DNA from: Clostridia bacterium | GTDB taxonomy: Bacteria > Bacillota > Clostridia > UMGS1840 | Direction: 5' to 3' | Length of the DNA: 64,000 bases | NCBI GenBank assembly: GCA_017936745.1 | Contig: JAGBEY010000006.1 | Location: forward strand, 119,156 to 183,155 | Made by a program: the position numbers and the translations under genes | The notes under the pieces: generated by a model | What the model saw: the letters and a program-made list of their open reading frames with translations, nothing else | The model's database searches: none | Told to the model about the DNA's origin: nothing | Shown: one piece after another, positions 16,861 to 26,604 of the stretch | Layout: each line of letters starts with the position of its first letter | How positions within the stretch are numbered: the stretch's first letter is position 1

Positions 16861-17427
16861 CTATTCTAAAATCAATTTTCTTGCTATTATAAATAAACTA
16901 TTATCTACCGATGGAATATCTCTGTATATCGGGTCTTTCATATATTCCACATCGGGATTGAAATTAGGATTCACAGATTGGTAAATCTTTACACGGGCAT
17001 CAAATTCCGCTTCTGCATAAGTGATTTTGCCGGATTTATAATCCTCAATTACGGGAGCAATAATAGTTCTGACTTTTTCAAGATTATTTGTGTAAAAATC
17101 AGGTCGTAAGTACATATCCCGATATTGCCATATTGCATTGTTGGCTATATTCACAAGCTCGCCGTAGCTATAACCATTTGTCTGACCGTTCAGCCAAGCA
17201 TTAAAGAATATACGATTTGATTTTGCTCTTGCATCGGCATATCCCAAGCCGTTCTGCACTTCGGTTAAAATATCTCCAATAAAATTTTCAACCACAATAA
17301 TTGCTTCGTTTGTAGCATTGCAGGGTGCCGACTCTCTCGGCACCTCTGCTGCACTAACAGAAAAAGAACTTAATAAAATTGATATGATTGATATGATGGA
17401 TATGATGGATATGATTGACTTTTTCAT
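16861..17427 (-). CDS. Secreted hypothetical protein with a repeat-built signal peptide
   Basis: A 188-residue exported protein I do not recognise. Residues 1-27 form a signal peptide whose hydrophobic core is IISIISIISIIS, coded by four tandem 9-bp units. The mature part is helical and charged, with one Cys near residue 37 (APCNATNE) and no known motif. It overlaps TnpV by 4 bp (ATGA), so it is coupled to it. Changes in the 9-bp copy number would lengthen or shorten the signal core without a frameshift. Confidence 0.65.
   Translation of the reverse strand: MKKSIISIISIISIISILLSSFSVSAAEVPRESAPCNATNEAIIVVENFIGDILTEVQNGLGYADARAKSNRIFFNAWLNGQTNGYSYGELVNIANNAIWQYRDMYLRPDFYTNNLEKVRTIIAPVIEDYKSGKITYAEAEFDARVKIYQSVNPNFNPDVEYMKDPIYRDIPSVDNSLFIIARKLILE
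17372..17411. repeat. 9-bp tandem repeat in a signal peptide
   Basis: About four copies of GATATGATK (K = G or T) in tandem on the plus strand. The unit equals three codons of the gene at 16861-17427, coding the I-I-S repeats. Confidence 0.75.
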
Positions 17428-17810
17428 TTTGAAAAACCTCCTGCATAAACTATGTCCTCAAATACAAATTCTTCTGCTGTATGTTTAACCTGTTCCATAG
17501 CAGAAACCCACGCCATTTGGTCTTTTGCTTTGAGGTCTTCCGTGATACCTTGCTTTGCAACCATATCTTTTATAAGCCTATCAACCATTTCTTTTGCGGT
17601 TGTGTCAATTTCTTCAAGATATGCAAGCCAAGTTCCGTCCATCATTTTCATTGAGTAAAAGCAAGGTCTGTTCTCTTTGATGAATTTTGCGTGCATCCTG
17701 CCGTATTTACCGATGTTATACACCTTATCATCGGGTACAGTTAGGTTTGGAATGTAGTAATCACCATTTCTTACATACTCAATTCCGTTTTCGATAAATT
17801 TTTCTTTCAT
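17424..17810 (-). CDS. tnpV: TnpV family transposon protein
   Basis: A 128-residue protein with the typical TnpV features: NGDYYIPNL near residue 15, IGKYGRM near 32, an EIDTTAKEMVDRLIKDM helix and the DQMAWVSAMEQVKHTAEEFV helix at the C-terminus. TnpV proteins accompany Tn4451/Tn4453-like elements; their function is not firmly known. AGGAGGCG precedes ATG 17810. Its presence extends the element to at least this point and ties the right end to the TnpX-like recombinase at the left. Confidence 0.88.
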   Translation of the reverse strand: MKEKFIENGIEYVRNGDYYIPNLTVPDDKVYNIGKYGRMHAKFIKENRPCFYSMKMMDGTWLAYLEEIDTTAKEMVDRLIKDMVAKQGITEDLKAKDQMAWVSAMEQVKHTAEEFVFEDIVYAGGFSK

Positions 17811-17888
17811 AGCGTTAACGCCTCCTTTAAATTTGGTATCTTCATTTTATCAGAAGGCATTTATTTTGACGAATGTACGGATAAAAAG

Positions 17889-17927
17889 AAAAAGCCGAAA
17901 ACCCATTTTACTGAGTTTTCAGCTTCA
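17889..17927 (-). terminator. Leftward terminator near the right end of the element
   Basis: Stem AGCCGAAAAC (17893-17902) with GTTTTCAGCT (17915-17924), and T-rich DNA on the minus strand at 17890-17881. It stops leftward transcripts from pflBA before they enter the element; whether it belongs to host or element is unclear. Confidence 0.75.
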
Positions 17928-17978
17928 ACTTTTGCCTTTGCTATGCCAATTCAGCTAAATTTTTAATCTTTTCAAAAT

Positions 17979-18023
17979 TACTTCCTTATCTGGTCTTGAC
18001 ATTTGAGACAGATTCCTTTTTTG
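17979..18023 (-). repeat. Probable right terminal inverted repeat of the mobile element
   Basis: Read on the minus strand from 18023: CAAAAAAGGAATCTG at the outer edge and ATAAGGAAG at the inner edge, matching 1112-1155. It begins directly after the pflA stop codon. Confidence 0.5.
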
Positions 18024-18728
18024 TTATTCAACTTCAAAAATTTTCTTTGCCAGTGCCATTTCTTCTTCTGTAGGAACCGGAACATCAAGCAATTTATAAG
18101 GATGCCCTAACTGCTCCCATTTATATTCCCCTAATTTATGAAAGGGCAATAGCTCTACTTTCTGGATGCAACTGTATTTTTTTAAGTATGCAGCCAGCTT
18201 TTTCATCCGTTCTTCCACTAAGGTATATCCCGGAACCAACACATGACGAATCCATACCGGCTTCCCGATTTCTTCACAAAAATCCAATGTTTCAAGATTG
18301 TTATGAATGGTTTGTCCGGTCAGCTCAGGATACAGTGCTTCATCCAGTGTTTTGATATCCAGAAGCAGCATATCCGCCTCCGAAATAATAGAACGGGAAA
18401 TTTCCAAAGGGATGGAGCCGGCAGTATCAATAGCAGTATGCAGCCCGTGCTTTTTACATTTACGGATGAGAGACAGTAAAAATGTGGGCTGTGCCAGCGG
18501 TTCTCCGCCGGAAAAGGTCACACCGCCTCGCTTGATAAAGCTTTTGTACTCCAGAATATCGGAAAGAAGTTCGGTATCTGTTTTCTTTTCCCCCTCTGCC
18601 ATTTTCCAGGAGTCCGGATTATGGCAATACAGGCATCGCAGCGGACATCCCTGAAAAAACACCACATAACGAAGTCCGGGACCGTCTACAGCACCAAAGG
18701 TTTCTACCGAATGAATATATCCTTCCAT
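18024..18728 (-). CDS. pflA: Pyruvate formate-lyase activating enzyme
   Basis: A 234-residue radical SAM enzyme that puts the glycyl radical on PflB using S-adenosylmethionine and a 4Fe-4S cluster. The CxxxCxxC motif is in GCPLRCLYCHNPD (residues about 29-41); FSGGEP follows near 93 and binds SAM. Length is normal for the family. It lies 34 bp downstream of pflB on the same strand, forming the standard pflBA pair for anaerobic pyruvate cleavage to acetyl-CoA and formate. The mobile element begins right after its stop codon. Confidence 0.96.
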   Translation of the reverse strand: MEGYIHSVETFGAVDGPGLRYVVFFQGCPLRCLYCHNPDSWKMAEGEKKTDTELLSDILEYKSFIKRGGVTFSGGEPLAQPTFLLSLIRKCKKHGLHTAIDTAGSIPLEISRSIISEADMLLLDIKTLDEALYPELTGQTIHNNLETLDFCEEIGKPVWIRHVLVPGYTLVEERMKKLAAYLKKYSCIQKVELLPFHKLGEYKWEQLGHPYKLLDVPVPTEEEMALAKKIFEVE

Positions 18729-18762
18729 TTTGCTTACATTCCCTTTCGGCTTATTTTTCTAA

Positions 18763-20976
18763 TTAGAAACGGGTATGGAATGTTCTGTTAATAACATCCA
18801 TCTGCTGTTCTCTGGTCAGTTTAATGAAGTTTACAGCATAGCCGGATACACGAATGGTCAGCTGAGGATATTTTTCCGGATGATCCATTGCATCTAAGAG
18901 AACTTCTTTATTGATTACGTTTACGTTGATGTGGTGACCGGTATCACCGAAGTAACCATCCAGAAGAGAAACCAGATTTTCCACTTTTTCGGGATCAGTT
19001 TTACCCAATGCAGCCGGAATAATGGAGAAGGTATAGGAAATACCGTCTTCGGAATAGTCGTAAGGCAGTTTTGCAACAGATTTCATAGAAGCAATACAGC
19101 CTTTGGAATCTCTGCCGTGCATCGGATTTGCACCGGGTGCAAAGGGTTCGCCTGCTTTTCTTCCGTCAGGAGTAGAACCGGTTTTCTTACCGTATACTAC
19201 GTTGGAAGTAATGGTTAAGATAGACATAGTGGGTTTAGAACCACGGTAAGTAGTATGACCGGAAAGCTTTTTCATAAAGTTTTCTACAATTGCCACAGCA
19301 ATGTCGTCTGCTCTGGAATCGTTATTTCCGTATTTGGGATAATCGCCTTCGATTTCAAAATCTACAGCAATACCCTGTTCATTGCGGATGGGTTTTACTT
19401 TGGCATATTTGATTGCAGATAAGCTGTCTGCCACAACAGAAAGACCTGCCATACCGCAAGCAGAGGTTCTTACAATCTGCTCATCGTGCAGTGCCATTTC
19501 CAGTTTTTCGTAGCAATATTTATCGTGCATATAGTGAATGATGTTTAATGTGTTGATATACAGCTCTGCCAGCCAGTCACAAATGCCGTCGAATTTTTCC
19601 ATTACTTCATCGTAATCCAGATATTCGCCGGTAAGCGCGCCTACCTTCGGGCCAACCTGTTCAAAGTAACGTTCATCTTTCCCGTCGTTTATAGCGTAAA
19701 GCAGTGCTTTTGCCAGGTTTGCTCTTGCACCGAAGAACTGCATCTGTTTCCCGATTTTCATTGCGGATACACAGCAAGCGATACCATAGTCGTCGCCGAA
19801 TTTTTCGCGCATTAAATCATCGTTTTCATACTGAATAGAAGAAGTGTTGATAGAAATCTTCGCACAGAATTTTTTGAATGCTTCAGGCAGCTGTTCGCTC
19901 CAGAGAACAGTCAGGTTCGGCTCGGGAGCAGGACCTAAGTTAGTCAGAGTGTGCAGGAATCTGTAAGACATTTTGGTAACCAGACTCTTGCCGTCAGATG
20001 CCATACCGCCGATTGCTTCGGTAATCCAGGTGGGGTCACCGGAGAAGAGTTCATCATAAGCGGGTGTTCTTAAGAAACGAACAATTCTGAGCTTCATAAT
20101 GAAGTGATCAACAAATTCCTGAATTTCAGATTCAGTAAAGGTGCCTTCTGCCAGGTCTTTTTCTGCATAGCAATCTAAGAAGGTGGAAACTCTTCCCAAA
20201 GACATTGCTGCGCCGTTTTGTTCTTTTACTGCACCCAGATATGCAAAATATACCCACTGAATTGCTTCTTTTACGTTGGTTGCAGGACGGGAAATATCAT
20301 ATCCGTAGCTTTCTGCCATCACTTTCAGTTCTTTCAAAGAACGAATCTGCTCGGAAATTTCTTCTCTCAAGCGGATGTGAGGACTATCCATAATTACGGG
20401 ATTGATTTTCTTCTTCGCAATTTCTTTCTGCTCGATTAAATAATCCACACCGTAGAGTGCAACACGGCGGTAATCGCCGATGATTCTTCCTCTGCCGTAT
20501 GCATCGGGCAAACCGGTAATAATCCCGGTATGACGAGCTTTTTTCATTTCGTCGGTGTAAGCATCAAACACACCGTCGTTGTGAGTTTTGCGGTATTTGA
20601 AAATGGTTGCAACATCGGGGTCCATCTTTTTGCCATATGCTTCTAACGAATTGTACACCAGACGAATGCCGCCGAAGGGCATAATTGCTCTTTTTAAGGG
20701 TTCATCAGTCTGAACGCCCACAATCTGTTCCAGCGCTTCGTCAATAAAGCCGGGTTTGTGAGAAGATACGGTAGAAATGGTTTTCTCATCTATATCGTAA
20801 ACGCCGCCGCGTTCTCTCTCTACTTTCAAGCGTTCGCACAGCTCATCCCATAATGCAGTGGTACGTTCGGTGGCTCCTTCCAGGAAGCTTTCATCACCGG
20901 TATACTCTGTGTAGTTGTTTAAGATAAAGTCTCTGACATCGATTTCACCCTGCCAGATTCCTTGTTTGAATTCCAT
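18763..20976 (-). CDS. pflB: Formate C-acetyltransferase (pyruvate formate-lyase)
   Basis: A 737-residue glycyl-radical enzyme that converts pyruvate and CoA to acetyl-CoA and formate. Adjacent catalytic cysteines are in GIACCVSAM (about residue 393-401), and the radical glycine is in RVSGYAVNF near the C-terminus (about 710). I chose ATG 20976 because GGGAGGA lies 9 bases upstream; the longer frame to 21102 covers the promoter. A near-perfect promoter and a roughly 110-base leader with a hairpin precede it. The window thus shows a strongly expressed fermentation gene. Confidence 0.97.
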   Translation of the reverse strand: MEFKQGIWQGEIDVRDFILNNYTEYTGDESFLEGATERTTALWDELCERLKVERERGGVYDIDEKTISTVSSHKPGFIDEALEQIVGVQTDEPLKRAIMPFGGIRLVYNSLEAYGKKMDPDVATIFKYRKTHNDGVFDAYTDEMKKARHTGIITGLPDAYGRGRIIGDYRRVALYGVDYLIEQKEIAKKKINPVIMDSPHIRLREEISEQIRSLKELKVMAESYGYDISRPATNVKEAIQWVYFAYLGAVKEQNGAAMSLGRVSTFLDCYAEKDLAEGTFTESEIQEFVDHFIMKLRIVRFLRTPAYDELFSGDPTWITEAIGGMASDGKSLVTKMSYRFLHTLTNLGPAPEPNLTVLWSEQLPEAFKKFCAKISINTSSIQYENDDLMREKFGDDYGIACCVSAMKIGKQMQFFGARANLAKALLYAINDGKDERYFEQVGPKVGALTGEYLDYDEVMEKFDGICDWLAELYINTLNIIHYMHDKYCYEKLEMALHDEQIVRTSACGMAGLSVVADSLSAIKYAKVKPIRNEQGIAVDFEIEGDYPKYGNNDSRADDIAVAIVENFMKKLSGHTTYRGSKPTMSILTITSNVVYGKKTGSTPDGRKAGEPFAPGANPMHGRDSKGCIASMKSVAKLPYDYSEDGISYTFSIIPAALGKTDPEKVENLVSLLDGYFGDTGHHINVNVINKEVLLDAMDHPEKYPQLTIRVSGYAVNFIKLTREQQMDVINRTFHTRF

Positions 20977-21009
20977 AACAACATTCCTCCCTGATTTATA
21001 AAATTTATT

Positions 21010-21037
21010 CCTACAGCTTTTTAAAAAAAGCTGTGGT
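21010..21037 (-). promoter_or_regulatory. Hairpin in the pflB leader
   Basis: ACAGCTTTTT pairs with AAAAAGCTGT around a short loop in the 5' leader, about 40 bases upstream of the pflB ribosome site. With T-rich DNA on the plus side only, it is not a good terminator for pflB and may stabilise the mRNA. Confidence 0.4.
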
Positions 21038-21090
21038 TTTTTTACTGATTTTGGAGCAGAATTTTTGATATAGCTTTCCACTCTCGTAAC

Positions 21091-21119
21091 AGTATACAAC
21101 ATTTTTCTTTGTTTGTCAA
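21091..21119 (-). promoter_or_regulatory. pflB promoter
   Basis: TTGACA (21119-21114), 17-bp spacer, TATACT (21096-21091) on the minus strand; near-consensus sigma-A promoter. Confidence 0.85.
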
Positions 21120-21154
21120 CCTAACTTTTACACAAGATTATAAATTTTTTCGGC

Positions 21155-21859
21155 TTATTTTTTGCTGTTTTTCACAGATTTTTTCCCGTTTCGTTCTTTT
21201 TTCTGAAAAAAGGTGACTCCGTTGCTATCCGCATACAGACAAAGCACTTCCTTCCGTGAAGTAACGCCCCTTTTTCTCAGGTATTTTTCGATAAACTGCA
21301 AATCCTGCTTCGCCCGTTTTAAATTGTCTTCAAACAGCTTCCCGTCCACGATTACTGCAAAGTCCTGAGGGCATTCTGTTACCCCAATTCCCAGGTCCCG
21401 ACGGGTAACCCCGGCAGAATCCCTGGTTGGAATAATACTTAGCTGTCCGTTATTTTCAATAATCGCCATGTAAACATCCGAAATATTGATGTTTTTCATC
21501 CGCAGCTCCTCGTTCAGCTCGGTGATGGTAAGACGGTTTTTCAAAAGCTCTTTTTCCAAAATTCTGCCGTTTTCAATAATCACCGTGGGACGTCCCTGTG
21601 TCAGCACCATAAAAAAAGGCCATTTTATGCTGAGATAAGAATACAAAAATTCCATCACCACCAACACAAAAATACCTATTACAGAATTCCACAGGGAAAC
21701 GCTCGGGTCTCCGATGGGAGCAGCTGCCACCTCTGAAATTAAAAATGCCACAATTACTTCGGAGGTAGAGAGTTCTCCCACCTGCCGTTTTCCCATACAG
21801 CGCATTGCAATATTTACCACAACATATAAAAGAGCTGTCTTACCCACTAATAAAAGCAT
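21155..21859 (-). CDS. DUF421 (YetF-like) membrane protein
   Basis: A 234-residue protein with three N-terminal membrane helices (residues 1-20, 34-50, 57-78) and a soluble C-terminal DUF421 domain (about 85-200, GRPTVIIENGRILEKEL, ITELNEELRMKNI). This is the layout of YetF/YdfS/YrbG proteins of endospore formers and relatives, whose role is not well defined. The C-terminal tail is Lys-rich. It is transcribed leftward toward pflB but separated from it by the pflB promoter. Confidence 0.85.
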   Translation of the reverse strand: MLLLVGKTALLYVVVNIAMRCMGKRQVGELSTSEVIVAFLISEVAAAPIGDPSVSLWNSVIGIFVLVVMEFLYSYLSIKWPFFMVLTQGRPTVIIENGRILEKELLKNRLTITELNEELRMKNINISDVYMAIIENNGQLSIIPTRDSAGVTRRDLGIGVTECPQDFAVIVDGKLFEDNLKRAKQDLQFIEKYLRKRGVTSRKEVLCLYADSNGVTFFQKKERNGKKSVKNSKK

Positions 21860-21892
21860 CTTTTTTTACTCCTTACAAATTTTTATTTATTA

Positions 21893-21922
21893 TTGACAAA
21901 CTGCTGTTGTTTTAGTTATAAT
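21893..21922 (+). promoter_or_regulatory. Promoter of the SLH protein-glmM unit
   Basis: TTGACA (21893-21898), 18-bp spacer, TATAAT (21917-21922) on the plus strand, about 80 bases before ATG 22004. Confidence 0.85.
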
Positions 21923-22003
21923 AAATGGGAATTTTCTGAAACTTTTTGGGGAAATATTTCGTCAAATAAGACGATAAAGATAACAAAACGGAGGAATGAA
22001 ACT

Positions 22004-23191
22004 ATGAAAAAAATAACAGCTTACATACTGTGCATCGTGCTTATTCTCGGGAATATGTACTCTGCTTTTGCATACTCTGATATTACCGAAGACTACAGTT
22101 GGGCATCCGATGCCATCCGGGCTTTAACTGAAAACCGCACCATAAGCGGTTATCCGGACGGTCGCTTTTTACCGGAACAAAACGTAACCCGTGCCGAGCT
22201 TTGCAAAATGATTTGCGTTTTGTTCGGTGCGAAAGATGAAGTCGCCTATCCGGATGTCACCACAGAGGACTGGTACTACGAATTTGTAGCAAAAAGCGGC
22301 GGATATTTTCTCACAGACGGTGCGTTTTACCCAAATCAGCCTGCCACCCGCGAAGAAGTCGCTTATGCGGTTTACACCGGAATGCAGATTTCAGAATCTG
22401 TTACCGATAAAAGTATCTCCTTCCGGGACCAGGCGGACATTTCCACCGATTATCTGGAGGCTGTAAAAAAGCTGAACAAAATTGGCGTCATCACCGGCTA
22501 TCCTGATGATACCTTCCGCCCAAAAGCGAATATCACCCGTGCGGAAACCGCTGCTGTGTTGTACCGCGGCTATCAGCATAAAACAACACTCCCCGAAGAC
22601 GAAACAAAAGAAGAATCCAAAGAAGAAACCGCACCCGATTATCACTCCAACAACTACTTTTTTGTAGTAACAAACGTGGCAACCGTTCTTGGTGAAAAAG
22701 GAGAAGCTGTTACCAAGGTAACCGGTTATCAGGAGGGTGAGCTTCAGGAGCTTCTGATTTCCGATTCCGTTACCATTTCTCACAGTGCGATTTCGGCAGG
22801 AGTGTCCATCCAGAAAGGGGATATTCTGTCCTATATGCGGGATGCATTCGGTAATATCATCAGCGTCAGTGTTGGTGTGAATTTATCACTGCTGCCCCGC
22901 TCATTCGGAATAGATTTACTCACAATCGGCAACACTGCAAAAAGAAGGGTAATATACGGAACTGTAGTGAAGCGGTACAAAGACAAAGGGATTGAAATCC
23001 TCTCCCGAGACACAGCTACGCAAACACTCTATACACTGGATGCCGAACCCATTGTATACCTCTTTCAAAACAACAAATTAAGCCTCTCTGACCTGAACGA
23101 AATTACAGACAGTCAATATGAAACCGGCGATATCGTACTTGCCTACTGTGTAGAGGATACCCTTTCAGAAATCATTATCGTAAAGGAGTAG
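22004..23191 (+). CDS. SLH-domain surface protein
   Basis: A 395-residue exported protein. Signal peptide residues 1-20 (ending SAFA), then three S-layer-homology repeats (about 25-75, 84-128, 145-190), each with the typical RAE/REE-type motif (ISGYPDGRFLPEQNVTRAEL). A Lys/Glu linker follows, then a C-terminal domain of about 190 residues with no recognised family. GGAGG sits before ATG 22004; the upstream in-frame ATG at 21893 overlaps the promoter. glmM starts 7 bp after the stop, so wall anchoring and wall precursor supply may be co-expressed. Confidence 0.88.
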   Translation: MKKITAYILCIVLILGNMYSAFAYSDITEDYSWASDAIRALTENRTISGYPDGRFLPEQNVTRAELCKMICVLFGAKDEVAYPDVTTEDWYYEFVAKSGGYFLTDGAFYPNQPATREEVAYAVYTGMQISESVTDKSISFRDQADISTDYLEAVKKLNKIGVITGYPDDTFRPKANITRAETAAVLYRGYQHKTTLPEDETKEESKEETAPDYHSNNYFFVVTNVATVLGEKGEAVTKVTGYQEGELQELLISDSVTISHSAISAGVSIQKGDILSYMRDAFGNIISVSVGVNLSLLPRSFGIDLLTIGNTAKRRVIYGTVVKRYKDKGIEILSRDTATQTLYTLDAEPIVYLFQNNKLSLSDLNEITDSQYETGDIVLAYCVEDTLSEIIIVKE

Positions 23192-23198
23192 TTTTACT

Positions 23199-24536
23199 AT
23201 GGCAAGACTCTTTGGCACAGACGGTGTTAGAGGAATTGCAAATAAGGAGCTTACCTGCTCCCTGGCCTACCGCATCGGGAAAGCAGCCACGCAGGTATTG
23301 TCCACGGGAAAGCAGAAAAAACCGCTATTTTTAATTGGATTAGACTCCCGGATTTCCGGGGATATGCTGCAATCGGCAATCACAGCAGGTATCTTATCCG
23401 AGGGCGGCGATGTTATGCAGCTTGGGGTGCTTCCCACTCCCAGCGTTGCCTATCTGGTAAGAAAATACAATGCTGCTGCCGGCATTATGATATCTGCCTC
23501 CCATAATCCTGCAGAATATAACGGCATTAAAATTTTCAGCGGAAACGGATTTAAGCTGCCGGATGAAACTGAGGATGAAATTGAACGGCTGACCAACAGC
23601 ACTATGCTTCCCACCTCTTCCCGAATCGGCATCATTCGTCCGTCGGGCAATGCAGTGCGAAATTATATAGACTTTTTAAAGTCAACTGTCCCCCGGGACT
23701 TCCAAGGTATCAGCATTGCATTAGACTGTGCCAACGGCGCCACTTCTCACATTGCAGAAGCCGTGTTTGCAGAATTAGGTGCAACAGTCTGTGTCACAGC
23801 CAATGAGCCGAATGGATTAAACATCAATCACAACTGCGGTTCCACCCATCCGGAAACTATTTGTGAATTTACCAAAAAATCAGGCTCTCATATTGGGATT
23901 TCCTTTGACGGAGACGGTGACCGGGTTTTATTTTCGGATGAAACAGGCACTCCGGTTGACGGCGACCAGATTCTTGCCATTCTGGCAAAAAATATGCAGA
24001 AAAACGGCACACTCAAACGTAACACTGTTGTCAGCACCGTAATGAGCAACTTCGGACTGACCTTATTTGGAGAACAAAACGGTATCCACATCAAACAAAC
24101 CAATGTGGGCGACCGTTATGTGCTGGAAAAAATGCTTCAATCCGGTTACAATCTGGGTGGCGAGCAATCGGGGCATATTATTCTTCTGGACCACAACACC
24201 ACAGGAGACGGCATTCTGACCGCTTTGCAGGTGGTAACTACCCTGATGCAAACCGCCACTCCCCTGTCCACTCTTGCCCGCACACTCACCAAGCTTCCGC
24301 AGGTGTTAATCAATGCCCGCGTCAAAAACGAAAACAAAGAGCTGGTACTGAAGAACGAAGCTGTTTTGGAGCTGGTGGAAAACATCACCATCAAGCTGTT
24401 CCGAAAAGGCAGAGTGCTGGTTCGCCCCTCGGGAACAGAACCGTTGTTCCGTGTTATGATTGAAGGGGAAAACCCCGAAGAAATCCAGCAATATGCCAAG
24501 CAAATTGCAACTCTTATAGAAGAAACCTTTTCCTAA
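23199..24536 (+). CDS. glmM: Phosphoglucosamine mutase
   Basis: A 445-residue alpha-D-phosphohexomutase that converts glucosamine-6-phosphate to glucosamine-1-phosphate, on the way to UDP-GlcNAc. It has FGTDGVRG at residue 5, the phosphoserine loop ISASHNPAEYNG near 99-110, the metal loop FDGDGDRVL near 236-244, and the phosphate-binding RPSGTEPLFRVM near 409-420. All catalytic motifs are present. It lies 7 bp after the SLH gene, and glmS, the preceding enzyme of the pathway, follows after a terminator. Confidence 0.97.
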   Translation: MARLFGTDGVRGIANKELTCSLAYRIGKAATQVLSTGKQKKPLFLIGLDSRISGDMLQSAITAGILSEGGDVMQLGVLPTPSVAYLVRKYNAAAGIMISASHNPAEYNGIKIFSGNGFKLPDETEDEIERLTNSTMLPTSSRIGIIRPSGNAVRNYIDFLKSTVPRDFQGISIALDCANGATSHIAEAVFAELGATVCVTANEPNGLNINHNCGSTHPETICEFTKKSGSHIGISFDGDGDRVLFSDETGTPVDGDQILAILAKNMQKNGTLKRNTVVSTVMSNFGLTLFGEQNGIHIKQTNVGDRYVLEKMLQSGYNLGGEQSGHIILLDHNTTGDGILTALQVVTTLMQTATPLSTLARTLTKLPQVLINARVKNENKELVLKNEAVLELVENITIKLFRKGRVLVRPSGTEPLFRVMIEGENPEEIQQYAKQIATLIEETFS

Positions 24537-24548
24537 AATATAACGAAA

Positions 24549-24618
24549 AACCTCTGTAAAATTCGTATAGAAATGTGGTTACAAACATTTTCTATGCTGT
24601 CACAGAGGTTATTTTTTT
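24549..24618 (+). terminator. Nested hairpin terminator between glmM and glmS
   Basis: Outer stem AACCTCTGT (24549-24557) with ACAGAGGTT (24602-24610), inner stem ATAGAAATGT (24567-24576) with ACATTTTCTAT (24585-24595), then seven T. I looked for the glmS ribozyme core here and did not find it. Confidence 0.75.
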
Positions 24619-24712
24619 CCAAAAAGACAAAAAAATTCTGCCCGTTATATCATAAATTTCAAAGAAGCTCCAATACTATAACAAGAACGAAAGAAAAACG
24701 GAGGTATTTCTT

Positions 24713-26536
24713 ATGTGTGGAATTGTTGGATATGTGGGCAAAAGCAACGCAGTACCAATTCTATTGGAGGGGCTTTCTGCTCTGGAATACAGAGGATATG
24801 ACTCCGCCGGAATTTGTGTGATGAAAAACGGTACTCCCACTACAATAAAGGAAAAAGGCAGGCTTTCCGATTTAAAACAAGCGATTGCAGCAACTCCCGC
24901 CATTTCTTCTGCTTTGGGAATCGGACACACCCGTTGGGCAACTCATGGTGCTCCCTCTGCTCACAATGCACATCCCCATAGCTCGGAAAACGATTTCTAT
25001 ACTGTGGTGCATAACGGAATTATTGAAAATTACATTTCTTTAAAAGAAATGCTTCTGGAGCAAGGGGTACGGTTTCAATCGGAAACCGACACAGAAGTGA
25101 TTGCCCATCTTTTGAACCATAACCACACGGGAAATCCTATGGAAACCATTTTCAAAACCATCAGGCAATTAGAGGGAAGCTATGCACTGGGAATTATTTG
25201 CAAGGCAGAACCCGACACCCTCTACGCTATCCGCTGCGAAAGTCCGCTCATTGTGGGAAAATGCTCCCACGGCACACTGCTTGCATCGGATATTACTGCA
25301 CTGCTGCCACATACCAGTCAGGCTTATTTATTGGAAAACCATCAGCTTTGTGTGATGAACGAAAGGGACTTTTTTGTATATTCCGAAGAACAGGAACAAA
25401 TAACACCTACTCCCTTTCCTGTTGACTGGACAGTAGAATCTGCCCAAAAACAAGGCTACGACCATTTTATGTTAAAAGAAATATACGAGCAGGCAACAGC
25501 TGTAAAACAAACGGTTCAGTGCCGTCTTTTTGAGGAAGGAATCTGTTTCAATGAGCTGCCCCAATCAAATCAATGGCTCATGGGCTTCCGTTCTATTCAG
25601 ATAGCTGCTTGCGGCTCTGCTTACCATGTTGCTCTTTTGGGAAAAGATATGCTGGAAACCTATGTCCGTCTCCCCGTCTCAGCGGAAATCGCCTCCGAAT
25701 ATCGCTATCGGAACACTCTGACCAATCCACAAACCTTATTTATCGCAATCAGCCAATCAGGAGAAACCGCAGATACCCTTGCAGCACTCAGGAAAGCAAA
25801 AAAGAACGGTGCCTGCTGTGTTGCCATCTGCAACGTTATGGGAAGCTCTCTTGCAAGAGAAGCAGACTACGTGCTTTACACCTACGCCGGTCCGGAAATC
25901 TCGGTTGCTACCACAAAGGCATACTCCGCACAGCTTGCTCTGCTTTACCTGCTGACTCTTTCCTTTTCTCACCGTCTGGGACATCTCGGACAAGAAGAAT
26001 GGGAAGAAATTTTGGAGCAGTTGAAAGCATTGCCGAAACAGATTTCCCGTGTTATCGCCGACACTCCCCGTTGGGTAAGCTATGCCGAGCAATTTCACAA
26101 CGCCAAGCAGTTTTTCTTTTTGGGAAGAGGGATGGATTGCTTCACGGGAATGGAGGGGGCATTAAAACTAAAAGAAATCTCTTATTTACCGGCAGAATCC
26201 TATCCGGCAGGAGAGCTGAAGCACGGGCCGATTTCCCTCATTGAAGAGGGTACTCCCGTCATTGTTTTATCAACTGATAAGCGGTTATTCCCCAAGGTGC
26301 TTTCCAATCTCAGAGAGGTGCAATCCAGAGGTGCACAGGTGCTTCTGATTACCAATTATCCCATCGGAGAAACGGATATTGCCGGTGAAGTGTATCTTTT
26401 GCCTGACCTTCATCCGCTTCTGATGCCGTCTGTATCTGTTTTACCGCTTCAGGCAATCGCCTATCATATTGCGAAAGTGCGGGGCTGTGATATTGATAAA
26501 CCGCGTAACCTCGCAAAATCTGTCACCGTAGAATAA
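24713..26536 (+). CDS. glmS: Glutamine-fructose-6-phosphate aminotransferase (isomerizing)
   Basis: A 607-residue enzyme that makes glucosamine-6-phosphate from fructose-6-phosphate and glutamine. The N-terminal Ntn-hydrolase domain starts MCGIVGYVG with the catalytic Cys2 and has GHTRWATHG near 72. Two SIS sugar-isomerase domains follow, with CGSAYH near 301 and ISQSGETADT near 346, and the C-terminal DKPRNLAKSVTVE is the usual ending. GGAGG precedes ATG 24713. It is in the pathway of glmM just upstream but appears to be a separate transcript. Confidence 0.97.
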   Translation: MCGIVGYVGKSNAVPILLEGLSALEYRGYDSAGICVMKNGTPTTIKEKGRLSDLKQAIAATPAISSALGIGHTRWATHGAPSAHNAHPHSSENDFYTVVHNGIIENYISLKEMLLEQGVRFQSETDTEVIAHLLNHNHTGNPMETIFKTIRQLEGSYALGIICKAEPDTLYAIRCESPLIVGKCSHGTLLASDITALLPHTSQAYLLENHQLCVMNERDFFVYSEEQEQITPTPFPVDWTVESAQKQGYDHFMLKEIYEQATAVKQTVQCRLFEEGICFNELPQSNQWLMGFRSIQIAACGSAYHVALLGKDMLETYVRLPVSAEIASEYRYRNTLTNPQTLFIAISQSGETADTLAALRKAKKNGACCVAICNVMGSSLAREADYVLYTYAGPEISVATTKAYSAQLALLYLLTLSFSHRLGHLGQEEWEEILEQLKALPKQISRVIADTPRWVSYAEQFHNAKQFFFLGRGMDCFTGMEGALKLKEISYLPAESYPAGELKHGPISLIEEGTPVIVLSTDKRLFPKVLSNLREVQSRGAQVLLITNYPIGETDIAGEVYLLPDLHPLLMPSVSVLPLQAIAYHIAKVRGCDIDKPRNLAKSVTVE

Positions 26537-26544
26537 GTTTTCCA

Positions 26545-26574
26545 TTGACTTTTCTCATACCTTTATGCTATACT
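26545..26574 (+). promoter_or_regulatory. Promoter of the metal-binding protein gene
   Basis: TTGACT (26545-26550), 18-bp spacer, TATACT (26569-26574), about 30 bases before ATG 26605. Confidence 0.8.
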
Positions 26575-26604
26575 GTAGAAAACAAAAAAAGGAGATGACA
26601 CGAA

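Noticed and set aside
24537..24712. glmS ribozyme upstream of glmS
   Set aside because: Position is right for Firmicutes, but the conserved core sequence and pseudoknot blocks are not there. The space holds a nested terminator and ordinary AT-rich DNA.
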